Assembly (NCBI GenBank): GCA_965260935.1
Contig: OZ253374.1
Location: 1,488,001-1,552,000, forward strand
DNA length: 64,000 nucleotides
DNA from: JBBROS01 sp965260935
GTDB taxonomy: Bacteria; Pseudomonadota; Alphaproteobacteria; Acetobacterales; Acetobacteraceae
Direction of reading: 5' to 3'
Under the pieces are notes generated by a model. It worked only from the letters and a program-made list of their open reading frames with translations, ran no database searches and was not told the DNA's origin. Below, piece by piece: positions 25,640-34,460 of the stretch. A program made the translations under genes and the position numbers. The stretch's first letter is position 1. The number at the start of each line of letters is the position of its first letter.

Positions 25640-26032
25640 ATGCCGCATTATAGCCTGCCTCCGTCGGCCGAGGACATCATCGATTTAGCCGACCGGGCGC
25701 TCGCCGCCATTCCGGAGCGCCTGCGTGACCAGGTCCGCGGCGTGTCGCTGCTGGTCGAGGACGTGGCCGACGACGAAACGCTCAAGGAGGTCGGCGTGGA
25801 CAATGCCTGGGAGCTGACCGGCCTGTACCGCGGGGTGCCGTTCGGGCAGGCGGCGGGCGTCGTTCCGCAGGCGCCGGACCAGATCCTGCTGTTCCGCGAA
25901 CCGATCCTGCTGGAATGGATCGAGACCGGGGAGGATCTGTTCCGGCTGGTGCGAACCGTGCTGGTCCACGAGATCGCCCATCATTTCGGCTTCAGCGACG
26001 CGGAAATCGAGGCGCTTGAGGGCGGGGAGTAG
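25640..26032 (+). CDS. Small zincin-like metallopeptidase family protein
   Basis: This 130-aa cytoplasmic protein has the minimal metallopeptidase motif HEIAHHFGFSD at its C-terminus (HExxH plus a third His/Asp). The conserved features of this small family are DNAWELTGLYRGVPF and PDQILLFREPIL. Proteolytic activity has not been established for the family. A GTG at 25631 could add three residues. Its stop TAG overlaps by one base the GTG start of the ATP-grasp gene, placing it first in a tightly coupled six-gene run. Confidence 0.85.
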   Translation: MPHYSLPPSAEDIIDLADRALAAIPERLRDQVRGVSLLVEDVADDETLKEVGVDNAWELTGLYRGVPFGQAAGVVPQAPDQILLFREPILLEWIETGEDLFRLVRTVLVHEIAHHFGFSDAEIEALEGGE

Positions 26033-27294
26033 TGCGGGTCCTCGGTATCGGCACGCGCGTCGACCTCGGCGACCTTTACGTCAGCCTGATGCGCGAGGGG
26101 CACGATGTCCGGGTCCATGCCAGCGACCCGGCTTATGCGGCGACGTTCGACGGTCTGGTCAAGCGCGTTCCGGACTGGCGCGAGGCGCTGGGTTGGGTGG
26201 GCCGCGACGGGCTGGTGCTGTTCGAGAAGGTCGGCCAGGGGGCGGCGCAGGACACGCTGCGCCGGGAGGGGTTCAACGTCATCGGCGGCAGCGCCTTGGG
26301 CGACCGCCTGGAGTACGACCGCGGCTTCGGCCAGGACGCGTTGCGCGCGGCCGGGCTGCGGACGGCGCCGGCCTACTCGTTCGAAGACCCCGTGCAAGCC
26401 GCCGCCTGGCTGCGCGCCCATCCCGGCCGGACAGTGCTCAAGCATTTCAACAACGCCCGCGCAACGTTCGTGGGCGACCATGCGGGCGGGCTCGACGTGC
26501 TGTTCCAGCTTGCCCGCGCGCCGGAGGGGCCGGTGCTGCTGATGCCAAGGCTGGAGGGGGTGGAGGTCGGCGTCGGCGCTTATTTTGACGGGCGGCGGTT
26601 TCTCGAGCCGGCGTGCATCGATTTCGAGCACAAACGGTTCTTCAACGGCGAGATCGGCGAGATGACCGGGGAGATGGGCACGCTGCTGTCCTACCGCGGC
26701 AGCGGGCCGATCATGCGCGCGACGCTCGGGCGGCTGGAGCGGCTGTTCGCAGAGGCCGGGCACGTGGGCTACGTCAACTTGAACATGATCGCCAACGAGC
26801 AAGGCTTGTGGCCGCTCGAGTTCACTTGCCGGTTCGGCAACCCGGGATACGCGATCCTTGCCCCTTTACAGACGGAGGGCTGGGGCGACCTATTCGGACG
26901 GATGTTTCGGGCCGACGCCGCGTTTTTTCCGACCAGGCCGGGCTGGTGCGCCGGCATTGTGCTCACCATCCCGCCCTTCCCGGAGGAGCGCCCCGGCGCC
27001 GACCCGTCCTCCGACCCGCCGATCCTGTTCCACGAACCTCCGGATGACATGGCCCATTATCATTATGCCGACTTACGCGAGGCCGACGGCCAGCTTTATG
27101 CCGGACGCCGGACCGGCTACGCCATGGTCGTGACCGGCGTTGGTCCCTCCATCGAGGACGCGCAGGCGGCGGCCTTGACCCGTGCCGGGAGCGTGTGCAT
27201 CGCCGACCTGCGCTATCGCACGGATATCGGCGAGCGCGTTCGGTTGGGGGAATTGGAGCGGTTGCGCGCCCTTGGCTGGTTCGACGCCGAATGA
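26032..27294 (+). CDS. ATP-grasp ligase resembling phosphoribosylamine-glycine ligase
   Basis: This 420-aa protein has a PurD-like architecture. It has an N-terminal Rossmann-like part (MRVLGIGTRVDLGDLYVSL, INVIGGSALG-like segment near residue 80), an ATP-grasp core with the lid region RTVLKHFNNARATFVG, then PVLLMPRLEGVEVGVGAYF, and the metal/ATP site YVNLNMIANE followed by PLEFTCRFGNPGY. It departs from true PurD in motif details and is not next to purine genes, so it may ligate another carboxylate and amine. It starts with GTG in a one-base overlap with the zincin stop, and its own stop overlaps the methyltransferase ATG. Confidence 0.75.
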   Translation: MRVLGIGTRVDLGDLYVSLMREGHDVRVHASDPAYAATFDGLVKRVPDWREALGWVGRDGLVLFEKVGQGAAQDTLRREGFNVIGGSALGDRLEYDRGFGQDALRAAGLRTAPAYSFEDPVQAAAWLRAHPGRTVLKHFNNARATFVGDHAGGLDVLFQLARAPEGPVLLMPRLEGVEVGVGAYFDGRRFLEPACIDFEHKRFFNGEIGEMTGEMGTLLSYRGSGPIMRATLGRLERLFAEAGHVGYVNLNMIANEQGLWPLEFTCRFGNPGYAILAPLQTEGWGDLFGRMFRADAAFFPTRPGWCAGIVLTIPPFPEERPGADPSSDPPILFHEPPDDMAHYHYADLREADGQLYAGRRTGYAMVVTGVGPSIEDAQAAALTRAGSVCIADLRYRTDIGERVRLGELERLRALGWFDAE

Positions 27295-28142
27295 CGCCGC
27301 CGCTCGAGGACTGCATCGCCGGGCTGATCTCGCCGGAGGTGGCGATCGCGCGCATGTTGCTGATCGGGTCCAGCACGGAGGGGATCATGCGGACGCTGGA
27401 CGCAGCCCCCGAGCATGAGGCGACGAAGGCGATGCGCCGGCTGGTGGCGGGCCGGCAGTCCGGGCTCGATCTGCTGGCAAGCGAGGTGGCTTTGACCGCC
27501 AACGAGCATGACGGGTCCGGCCCGACCCCAGCGGAGGGCGTGGCGCGGATCGCCGCGTTCTTCGATCATGCGGTCAGCCGTTCGCCGGAGGCCAGCGTGG
27601 CGCTGTACTCGCTGGGCGATCCGGCGATCCTGGCCGCCGCCACGCGGGAAATCGTCGGCTGGCTGGAGGGCGAGGGCTTGATGCGGCCCGGCGCCGACGT
27701 GCTCGATGTCGGCTGCGGCATCGGGCGAGTTGCCGCGGCGCTGGCGCCCCGGTGCCGTTCGATCGTGGCTCTGGACGTGTCGGCTGGCATGGTGGCGGAG
27801 GCCCGGACCCGGCTGGCCGAGTTCGACAATGTGGAGGTGCGGCAAACCGGGGGCGAGGATTTGGACGGGTTTGCGCCGGCGTCGCTCGACCTGGTCCTGG
27901 CCGTCGATAGCTTCCCATATATCGTGCAAAACCAGACGGCGCTGCGCCATGTCCAGGGCGCTGCCCGGGCGTTGCGGCCGGGCGGGGCGCTTTGCGTCCT
28001 CAATCTTTCATACCGGCAGAGCCCTGACGCCGACCTTGCGGACGCTTCCCACTGGGGCGAGGCCACGGGCTTGCGATTGGTGCAGGGCGGCGTGACGCCG
28101 TTCAGCTTGTGGGACGGCACCGCCTTCGTGTTCGTGCGGTGA
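27291..28142 (+). CDS. Class I SAM-dependent methyltransferase
   Basis: This 283-aa protein has a 100-residue helical N-terminus and a SAM-binding core from about residue 125: VLDVGCGIGRVAAALAPR (motif I), SIVALDVSAGMVAEARTRL (acidic loop), LDLVLAVDSFPYI (motif IV) and ARALRPGGALCVLNLSY. The acceptor is unknown. The ATG overlaps the stop of the ATP-grasp gene (ATGA), and its stop overlaps the start of the ABC binding protein (GTGA), which suggests a shared pathway rather than chance proximity. Confidence 0.88.
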   Translation: MTPPLEDCIAGLISPEVAIARMLLIGSSTEGIMRTLDAAPEHEATKAMRRLVAGRQSGLDLLASEVALTANEHDGSGPTPAEGVARIAAFFDHAVSRSPEASVALYSLGDPAILAAATREIVGWLEGEGLMRPGADVLDVGCGIGRVAAALAPRCRSIVALDVSAGMVAEARTRLAEFDNVEVRQTGGEDLDGFAPASLDLVLAVDSFPYIVQNQTALRHVQGAARALRPGGALCVLNLSYRQSPDADLADASHWGEATGLRLVQGGVTPFSLWDGTAFVFVR

Positions 28143-29719
28143 TCCGGTGGGCGCTGCTGTTGCTGCTGGCTTGGCAGCAACCGGCGCTGGCCGAGGGGGA
28201 GCCTGGCGGCACGCTGCGGCTGCTGGCGAGCAGCGCCGCCGGGTCGATTGATCCGCAGATCAACTACACGGCGCAGTTCTGGCAGGTGTTCGCCAGCGTC
28301 TATGACGGGCTGGTCGCGTTCCGCAAGGTGGGCGGGGCAGGTGGGCTGGAGATCGTTCCCGACATCGCCGAGGCGGTGCCGAAACCTGAGCGGAACGGGT
28401 TGCTGTATCGGTTCCGCATCCGTCGGGGATTGCGCTTCTCGGACGGCGCCCCGGTGCGCGCGGCCGATGTGGCCGCCTCGTTCCGTCGCATGTTCCGCGT
28501 CGGCAGCCCGACGGGGCGGACCTTCTACGGCGTCATCCGCGGCGCGGACGCGTGCCTGTCCACGCCCGCCGCGTGCAGGTTGCCCGGCGTGCGGTGGAAC
28601 GGCGACGAGGTCGTGATCGAACTGACCCGGCCCGATCCGGAGTTCCTGCAGAAACTGGCCTTGCCCCATGCCAGCATCCTGCCCGAGACCGCCCCGGAGC
28701 GCGATGCCGGGACGCGGCCGCTGCCCGGCACCGGGCCGTACCGGATCGCCTCCTACGACCCGAACGAGGCGCTCGTGCTCGAACGGAATCCGCAGTTCCA
28801 TGCATGGAACCCGGAGGCGCAGCCGCCCGCCTCCCCTGACGCGGTGCGCTACGAGTTCGGCTTGGAGGCGGAAGCGGAGGTGACGGCGGTGCTGAACGGG
28901 CAAGCCGATTGGCTGTTCGACACGCCGCCGCCGGACCGGCTGGCGGAGATCGCCCGAGTAGCGGGGCCGCGCGTGCATCTCGACCCGGCCTACGCCATCT
29001 GGTTCGTGCCGCTGAACACGCATCTGCCGCCGTTCGACGATTTGCGGGTGCGCCGCGCCTTCAACCTGGCGGTCAACCGCGAGGCTGCCGTACGGCTGTT
29101 CGGCGGCTCCCGCATGGCCGAGCCTTTGTGCCAGGCCGTGCCGCCCGGCCTGTTCGGCTACCAGCCCTACTGCCCCTATGCCCATGACCCTGCCGCCGCC
29201 CGCCGCCTGGTTGCCGAGAGCGGCGCGGCTGGGCAAGCGGTGACGCTGGTGACTGACGACAGCCCGACGGCGGTGGCGATCGGCACTTACTTGCTCGATG
29301 TGCTGAGCGGCCTGGGCTTCCGCGCGCGGCTGCAGAGCCTATCGGCCAACATCCAATCGACGTATATCCAGAACACCGGCAATCGCGTGCAGGCGAGCCT
29401 GACGACCTGGTATGCCGATTATCCCTCGGCGGCCAACATCATCGCGGGCAATTTCGGGTGTAGCGCCTTCCATCCCGGGTCGGACAGCTCCACCAACATT
29501 CCCGGCTTCTGCGATCCGGCGCTCGATGCCCGGCTGGACGCCTCGTTGCTGGCCCACGACGGCGAGGGGATCGCCGCGGTGGACCGCGCCATCACCGACG
29601 CGGCCCCGGCGGTCGTGCTGTTCGCGCCGCGGTACATCAACCTGGTTTCCAGCCGGGTGCAGGATTTCGTCTACCACGAGACGTTCCGCTGGCTGTTCCA
29701 GCAGGCGCGGCTGCCTTGA
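28139..29719 (+). CDS. ABC transporter substrate-binding protein, peptide/nickel type (SBP_bac_5)
   Basis: This 526-aa periplasmic protein has a signal peptide (MIRWALLLLLAWQQPALAEG, cleaved after ALA). The family 5 core includes YDGLVAFRKV, YRFRIRRGLRFSDGAPV, PGTGPYRIASYDPNEALVLE and VRRAFNLAVNREA. These proteins deliver oligopeptides, nickel or related ligands. The GTG start overlaps the stop of the methyltransferase gene (GTGA) and its stop overlaps the TTG start of the first permease, so the operon is continuous. Confidence 0.92.
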   Translation: MIRWALLLLLAWQQPALAEGEPGGTLRLLASSAAGSIDPQINYTAQFWQVFASVYDGLVAFRKVGGAGGLEIVPDIAEAVPKPERNGLLYRFRIRRGLRFSDGAPVRAADVAASFRRMFRVGSPTGRTFYGVIRGADACLSTPAACRLPGVRWNGDEVVIELTRPDPEFLQKLALPHASILPETAPERDAGTRPLPGTGPYRIASYDPNEALVLERNPQFHAWNPEAQPPASPDAVRYEFGLEAEAEVTAVLNGQADWLFDTPPPDRLAEIARVAGPRVHLDPAYAIWFVPLNTHLPPFDDLRVRRAFNLAVNREAAVRLFGGSRMAEPLCQAVPPGLFGYQPYCPYAHDPAAARRLVAESGAAGQAVTLVTDDSPTAVAIGTYLLDVLSGLGFRARLQSLSANIQSTYIQNTGNRVQASLTTWYADYPSAANIIAGNFGCSAFHPGSDSSTNIPGFCDPALDARLDASLLAHDGEGIAAVDRAITDAAPAVVLFAPRYINLVSSRVQDFVYHETFRWLFQQARLP

Positions 29720-30609
29720 AGGCGGCATTGGCGGCGTTGGCGCTTATCGTCCTCGCCTGCCTGTCGGCCCCGCTCTATGCCCGGTATGTCTCCGGCGCCG
29801 ATCCGTTCCAGACGGACGTGCTCGGCTCGGTCATGGTTCGCGGCGGGATGCGCCCGGTGCTGGCCGAAGGGCCGGGTGGGCTTGGGACCGAGCCGATCGG
29901 GCCGGGGTGGCGCGGAGCTTACCTGCTTGGCGCCGACGGGCTAGGGCGGGACGTCGCGGCGCGGCTGCTGTATGGGGGGCGGACATCGCTGCTGATCGCG
30001 GCGGCGGCGAGCGCGATCTGCCTTGGCCTTGGCGTTCTGGCCGGGGTGCTGGCGGGGGCCTTGGGAGGGTGGGCCGATACGGTCCTCTCGGGCGTGTTGG
30101 ACCTGCTCTGGGCGTTTCCGGTGATGCTGCTCGCCATCTCGCTGGCGCTCGTGCTGGCCGGTGCGCCGGTCGTGCTCGGGCCGGTGCGGATCACGACGGA
30201 CGGGCTGGCGTTGCCGATCCTGGTCCTTGGGGTGGTTTACATCCCCTACGTGGCGCGGCCGGTCCGCGCGGCGCTCGTGGCGCTGCGGGACGTGCCGTTC
30301 ATTGAGGCCGCGGCGGCCACGGGCGGAACCCGCGGCCACATCCTGCGCCGCCACCTGGTTCCGCAACTGACGCCGTTGCTGCTCAACCTTGCGCCGGTCG
30401 TGGCCGCGGTCATGCTGCTGACCGAGGCCACGCTTTCCGTGCTCGGCCTGGGGGTGCAGGCGCCGGGGGCGAGCTGGGGCACGCTGATCGCGGATGGGCA
30501 AGGGCTGATGCACCAGCGCCCGGTGGTGGCCATCGCGCCGGGCGTTGCGGTGGCGGCGACCGTGCTGGCGCTCAACGCGTTGGCGGAGGCGGTGGGCGGC
30601 GATGCTTGA
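29716..30609 (+). CDS. ABC transporter permease, DppC/OppC type
   Basis: This 297-aa inner-membrane protein has about six transmembrane segments. The EAA coupling motif IEAAAATGGTRGHILRRHLV, which contacts the ATPase, is intact. The DppC-specific opening GADGLGRDVAARLLYGGRTS is present. The start is TTG at 29716, within the stop codon of the preceding gene (TTGA). Its end overlaps the next permease by 8 bp. In most operons of this type the DppB-like permease comes first; here the order is reversed. Confidence 0.9.
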   Translation: MKAALAALALIVLACLSAPLYARYVSGADPFQTDVLGSVMVRGGMRPVLAEGPGGLGTEPIGPGWRGAYLLGADGLGRDVAARLLYGGRTSLLIAAAASAICLGLGVLAGVLAGALGGWADTVLSGVLDLLWAFPVMLLAISLALVLAGAPVVLGPVRITTDGLALPILVLGVVYIPYVARPVRAALVALRDVPFIEAAAATGGTRGHILRRHLVPQLTPLLLNLAPVVAAVMLLTEATLSVLGLGVQAPGASWGTLIADGQGLMHQRPVVAIAPGVAVAATVLALNALAEAVGGDA

Positions 30610-31558
30610 GGCGGCGGCCCGGCGGCTGATCCGTGGGGTGCTGGTGATGTTCGGCATCAGCGTGCTCGTGTTCCTGATCTTCTTCGCCACCCCCGGCGCC
30701 GATCCGGCGGCACGGCTGGCCGGGCGGGGCGCCTCGCCGGAGATCATCGCGCGGGTCCGGGCGGAATACGGGCTCGACCGCCCGCTGCCGGCGCAGTACG
30801 CGTCGCTGATGCGCCGGCTGTTCGTGACGAGGGACCTGCCGAGCTTCGTCAACCGCGGGCAGCTCGTCGTGCCCGCGGTGCTGCGCGCGGCGCCGGTGAC
30901 CTTGGCGCTGGCCTTGGGGGCGGCGGTGATCTGGATGGCGGGCGGGCTCGCGGTCGCGCTGGCGGCGGCGTGGTCCGGGCGGCGGATTGGGCAGGCGGTG
31001 GTGGCGCTCGGCTTGCTGGGGGTGTCGATCCCGGCGTTCTGGCTCGGCGAGGTGGTGACGATGGCGGCGCAGGGGCCTTGGCGGGAAACCTGGTTCGCCT
31101 GGGCGCCGCCGCTTGGGACGGCGCCGGACGGAATGCTCGGCTGGCTACGCACGATGGCGTTGCCGTGGCTGACGCTCGCCGTCCTGTATGCCGGGGTTTA
31201 TGGGCGGGTGCTGCGCACTGGGCTGGCCGCGGCGCTGCGGCAGGACTACGCGCGCACGGCCCGTGCCAAGGGCCTCGGCGAAACCCGCGTGGCCCTGCGT
31301 CACGCGCTGCCGAACGCCGCGGCGCCGGCATTGGCATTGCTGGGCCTTGACCTCGGGGCGCTGCTCGGCGGGGGGACGGTGCTGGTGGAGGTGGTGTTCG
31401 GGCTGCGCGGGATCGGGCGGCTGACGTATGACGCGCTGCGCAGCCTGGATTTGTCGATGGTGATGGCCTGCGTGCTCTACGCGTCGTTGTTCGTGGTGCT
31501 GGCGAACGGGGCGGTGGAGCTGGCGCAGGCGGCGCTCGATCCGCGGCGGCGGGGGTAA
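30602..31558 (+). CDS. ABC transporter permease, DppB/OppB type
   Basis: This 318-aa permease starts with RRLIRGVLVMFGISVLVFLI, the typical first helix of DppB-like proteins, followed by a periplasmic segment with EYGLDRPLPAQY. It has the EAA region ARTARAKGLGETRVALRHAL and about six transmembrane helices. The start is ATG 30602, inside the end of the first permease. No gene for the cognate ATPases (DppD/DppF) follows: the next gene encodes an unrelated repeat protein, so the ATPase must be supplied from elsewhere. Confidence 0.9.
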   Translation: MLEAAARRLIRGVLVMFGISVLVFLIFFATPGADPAARLAGRGASPEIIARVRAEYGLDRPLPAQYASLMRRLFVTRDLPSFVNRGQLVVPAVLRAAPVTLALALGAAVIWMAGGLAVALAAAWSGRRIGQAVVALGLLGVSIPAFWLGEVVTMAAQGPWRETWFAWAPPLGTAPDGMLGWLRTMALPWLTLAVLYAGVYGRVLRTGLAAALRQDYARTARAKGLGETRVALRHALPNAAAPALALLGLDLGALLGGGTVLVEVVFGLRGIGRLTYDALRSLDLSMVMACVLYASLFVVLANGAVELAQAALDPRRRG

Positions 31559-31791
31559 GGAACTGAATCGACGGCTGGTTGCCGGAAACCCGGATACAAA
31601 TGCCAATTACAGACAGTATTAAACATTACCACGAACATAAGGCATCAACTACAGGTCAGACTGCAAACAAACGTCTGCCGCTCCTCTTTCGGATCGTGAT
31701 GGCTATGTAATATCGTCTGCGCGGGTCCGGTGCGGGATGTCCTTTGCCGACGCTCGATGACGACCGCATTCAATGTGCAAGGATTACACAA

Positions 31792-32298
31792 ATGGCTGGC
31801 GATTACACTTATGACTTCAGCGCCTTCAGTGACGCTCCGTCCGATGCAGGCCAAGGGGGCGGCATGCCGTCCATGATGGGCGGCGGAGTTCAATCTGGCG
31901 GCCCGGGCGGCGCAAGCTCCATGGGCGGCGGGTCCTCCGGCATGTCGTTCATGATGGGCGGCGGAGCTCAGTCTGGCGGCCCGGGCGGCGCGAGTTCCAT
32001 GGGCGGCGGGTCTTCTTTCGGCGGGGCCGCGGGCGGCTCTGGCGGGGACGCGTCTTCCATGCTCGGCCAAAGCCCGTTCGGCCGGCTGCTCGATCTCCCC
32101 GGCGTGACGGCTGAGAGCCTGTTCAGCAACATCAACCCGTCCGACTACTCCAGCGTCGGCGGCAACCCGTTCGCGGCACTGGGAGATAGCGTCACCTCCG
32201 GCGCTTACGGCAGCAACCCGTTCGCGGCCATTGGTCCTTACGTGAACCAAGCCGTAGCCGACGGCAGTAGCGGCATGATGCCGATGGGCATGCAATAA
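31792..32298 (+). CDS. Gly/Ser/Met-rich repeat protein
   Basis: This 168-aa protein begins MAGDYTYDFSAFSDAPSDA and then contains two near-identical tandem units of about 25 residues. Each has a core reading MMGGG(V/A)QSGGPGGASSMG, at residues near 28-50 and 55-77. The C-terminal half is different, with FGRLLDLPGVTAESLFSNIN and two copies of GGNPFAA / GSNPFAA. It has no signal peptide or membrane segment. It may be self-assembling or disordered; I do not recognise the family. It sits about 230 bp after the ABC operon and ahead of a strong hairpin. Confidence 0.6.
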   Translation: MAGDYTYDFSAFSDAPSDAGQGGGMPSMMGGGVQSGGPGGASSMGGGSSGMSFMMGGGAQSGGPGGASSMGGGSSFGGAAGGSGGDASSMLGQSPFGRLLDLPGVTAESLFSNINPSDYSSVGGNPFAALGDSVTSGAYGSNPFAAIGPYVNQAVADGSSGMMPMGMQ

Positions 32299-32611
32299 GC
32301 TGATCCGAACGGCCCGGCCGCTTATGCCAAAGTTCCTTTGGGCTGAATGGCATGCGTGCCGGGTCGGCGGGCGGCGGCGCGCGAGAAGCGTCTCTGATGC
32401 CAACCGTTTGATAGGGTCGTTGGTATTAGACTGCGATCGCCCTGACTGGAAAGGTCAGGGCGATGAGGGCTTGTTGTGACAAGCTGCCGGTCCTTGTCGT
32501 GTTCACTGCAAGTCCGGCGATAGGAACTGCCTCCAGCGCCTGAAGCTGTCAGGCTGTGTATGGCCGGTCAGGCAAACCGCTGATGTCAGACGCACCCGCG
32601 CCTTTGCGGCG
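32299..32611. other. Intergenic region between convergent genes
   Basis: This 313-bp region separates the end of the repeat protein gene from the end of dctM. Its main feature is the hairpin at 32436-32464, described separately. No reading frame of convincing character was seen. Confidence 0.5.
32436..32464. terminator. Strong 11-bp hairpin, probable bidirectional terminator
   Basis: The perfect arms ATCGCCCTGAC (32436-32446) and GTCAGGGCGAT (32454-32464) enclose a 7-nt loop (TGGAAAG). It lies between the convergent repeat-protein gene (ends 32298) and dctM (ends 32612), the usual position for a shared terminator. T-runs are weak on both sides. Confidence 0.65.
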
Positions 32612-33895
32612 TCAGGACCCGCCAATGAGGGCGGGCAGGCTGAGCGACAGGGCGGGCACGTAGGTCGTCAGCATGAGGGCGGCCAGGATGGCGAGGTAGA
32701 AGGGCCAGATCGTCTTGACGGCCTGTTCGAGACGGACGCCGCCGATGGCGCAGCCGACGAAAAGGCAGGAGCCGACAGGGGGCGTGGTCAAGCCGAGGCC
32801 GAGGTTCATCATCATGATGATGCCGAATTGCACCGGGTCCATGCCGAGGCCGCGCACCACGGGCAGGAAGATCGGGGTGCAGATCAGGATCAATGCCGCC
32901 ATATCCATGATCATGCCAAGCACGAGCAGGATCAGGTTGAGCATCAGGAGGATGACAACCGGGTTGTCCGAAACGGCGGTAAGCGACCCGGCCAGCGCCT
33001 CCGGCACGCGGTAGAGGGCGAGGAGGTAGGCGAAGGCGGAGGCGGTGGCGACGAGGATCATCACCAGCGCCGTTGTCTTGACCGAATTGAGCACCGCGGC
33101 CTTGAAGCCCTCCCAGGTGAGCTCGCGATAGACGAGAAGCGTCACCAGGAAGGCGTAGATGGCGCCGAACGCGCCGGATTCGGTAACGGTCATGACGCCG
33201 GAAAGGACGCCGCCGACGATGATGACGGCGGTGAGCAGGCCGGGGACAGCGAGGACGAAGCTCAGGCAAAGCGCCTGGACGCCTGGGAAAGGCTCGCCCG
33301 CATAGCCGCGGCGGACGGCGACGAGATAGGCGGCGACGGCGAGGCACAGGCACATCAGGACGCCGGGGACGACGCCAGCGATGAATAGCCGGCTGACCGA
33401 GACGCCGCCGGCGGCCACGGAATAAAGGATCATGTTGTGCGACGGCGGGATGACGACGCCGGCGATGGAGGAGGTGACGGTGACGTTGACGGCGTAGTCG
33501 GCGTCGTAGCCTTTTTCCTTCATGACCGGCATCAGGATGGAGCCGAGGGCGGACGTGTCGGCGACGGCGGACCCGGAGATGCCGCCGAACAGCATGGAGG
33601 CGGAGACGTTGACGAGGCCGAGGCCGCCGCGCACGGAGCCGACCGCGGCGGCGGCAAGCCGGACAAGGCGGGCCGCGATGCCGCCCTGCATCATCAGGTC
33701 GCCGGCGAAGATGAAGAACGGGATCGCGAGCAACGAGAAGACGGAAACACCGGAAAGCACCCGCTGGAAGGCGACGAACAAGGGCAGGCCCTCGTAAAGG
33801 AACCCGGCCACGGTGGCGATGCCGAGCGCGAAGGCGACCGGGACGCCGGCGATCATGGCGGCGAAGAAGATGCCGAACAGGAGCAGCAGGCCCAT
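32612..33895 (-). CDS. dctM: TRAP transporter large membrane subunit (DctM type)
   Basis: This 427-aa protein has about twelve transmembrane segments and the DctM pattern: FAGDLMMQGGIAARLVRLA, SMLFGGISGSAVADTSALGS, IPPSHNMILYSVAAGG, GLGLTTPPVGSCLFVG. It forms the Na+-driven transport channel for a carboxylate ligand supplied by the periplasmic DctP. The gene is last of a three-gene set, 1 bp after dctQ. The ligand is not predictable from this subunit. Confidence 0.95.
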   Translation of the reverse strand: MGLLLLFGIFFAAMIAGVPVAFALGIATVAGFLYEGLPLFVAFQRVLSGVSVFSLLAIPFFIFAGDLMMQGGIAARLVRLAAAAVGSVRGGLGLVNVSASMLFGGISGSAVADTSALGSILMPVMKEKGYDADYAVNVTVTSSIAGVVIPPSHNMILYSVAAGGVSVSRLFIAGVVPGVLMCLCLAVAAYLVAVRRGYAGEPFPGVQALCLSFVLAVPGLLTAVIIVGGVLSGVMTVTESGAFGAIYAFLVTLLVYRELTWEGFKAAVLNSVKTTALVMILVATASAFAYLLALYRVPEALAGSLTAVSDNPVVILLMLNLILLVLGMIMDMAALILICTPIFLPVVRGLGMDPVQFGIIMMMNLGLGLTTPPVGSCLFVGCAIGGVRLEQAVKTIWPFYLAILAALMLTTYVPALSLSLPALIGGS

Positions 33896-33896
33896 G

Positions 33897-34460
33897 CTAC
33901 GACTGGCTTCGGCCGGACCCGGCGAGGCGGATCAGCAGCCCCGCAAGCGCGAAGACGATGGTCAGCACGCCGCACAGGGCGAGCGGGACGGCGCGCCAGC
34001 TCTCGGCGATGCCGAGCATGGGGATCAGGCGGCGGGAGGTGCCGAGCGCGAGCGAGGTTCCATAGTAGGTCATGGCGGCGCCGAAGGCCGCGAGCAGGGC
34101 GTCGGCGATGATGGTGAGCGCGCGGCGGGCGGCGGGGGGGAACATGTCGCGGACGAACTCGATGGAGAGATGGGTGTTGCGCCAGATGCCGACGCCGGCG
34201 CCGAGAAAGGTGATCCAGACGATGAGGAGCAATGAGGCCTGTTCGACCCAGGTGGGGGTATCGTTGAGGACGTAGCGCCCGAACACAAGCCAGCCGAACA
34301 GCGCGATCAGGGCGACCATCATCACGCCGGCGGCGAGCATGCAAAGGGAGGCGAGCCAGTCGAGCGCGGCGGCGGTCTGGGCAAGCCAGCGGGGGAGCCG
34401 GGGCCGGGCGGCCGGGAGCGGGCTGACGCCTTCGCCCGGTACGACCGAGGGCGCGAGCAA
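33897..34460 (-). CDS. dctQ: TRAP transporter small membrane subunit (DctQ type)
   Basis: This 187-aa protein has four transmembrane helices; the second region (ALFGWLVFGRYVLNDTPTWVEQ) and AGVGIWRNTHLSIEFVRD are typical DctQ motifs. It pairs with DctM in the inner membrane. An N-terminal extension of about 30 residues is Pro/Arg-rich. It directly follows dctP with no intergenic gap. Confidence 0.93.
   Translation of the reverse strand: MLAPSVVPGEGVSPLPAARPRLPRWLAQTAAALDWLASLCMLAAGVMMVALIALFGWLVFGRYVLNDTPTWVEQASLLLIVWITFLGAGVGIWRNTHLSIEFVRDMFPPAARRALTIIADALLAAFGAAMTYYGTSLALGTSRRLIPMLGIAESWRAVPLALCGVLTIVFALAGLLIRLAGSGRSQS

Noticed and set aside
31792..32060. Possible CRISPR-like repeats
   Set aside because: The repeated units are in-frame coding repeats of a Gly/Ser/Met protein, only two copies, with no spacers and no cas genes.
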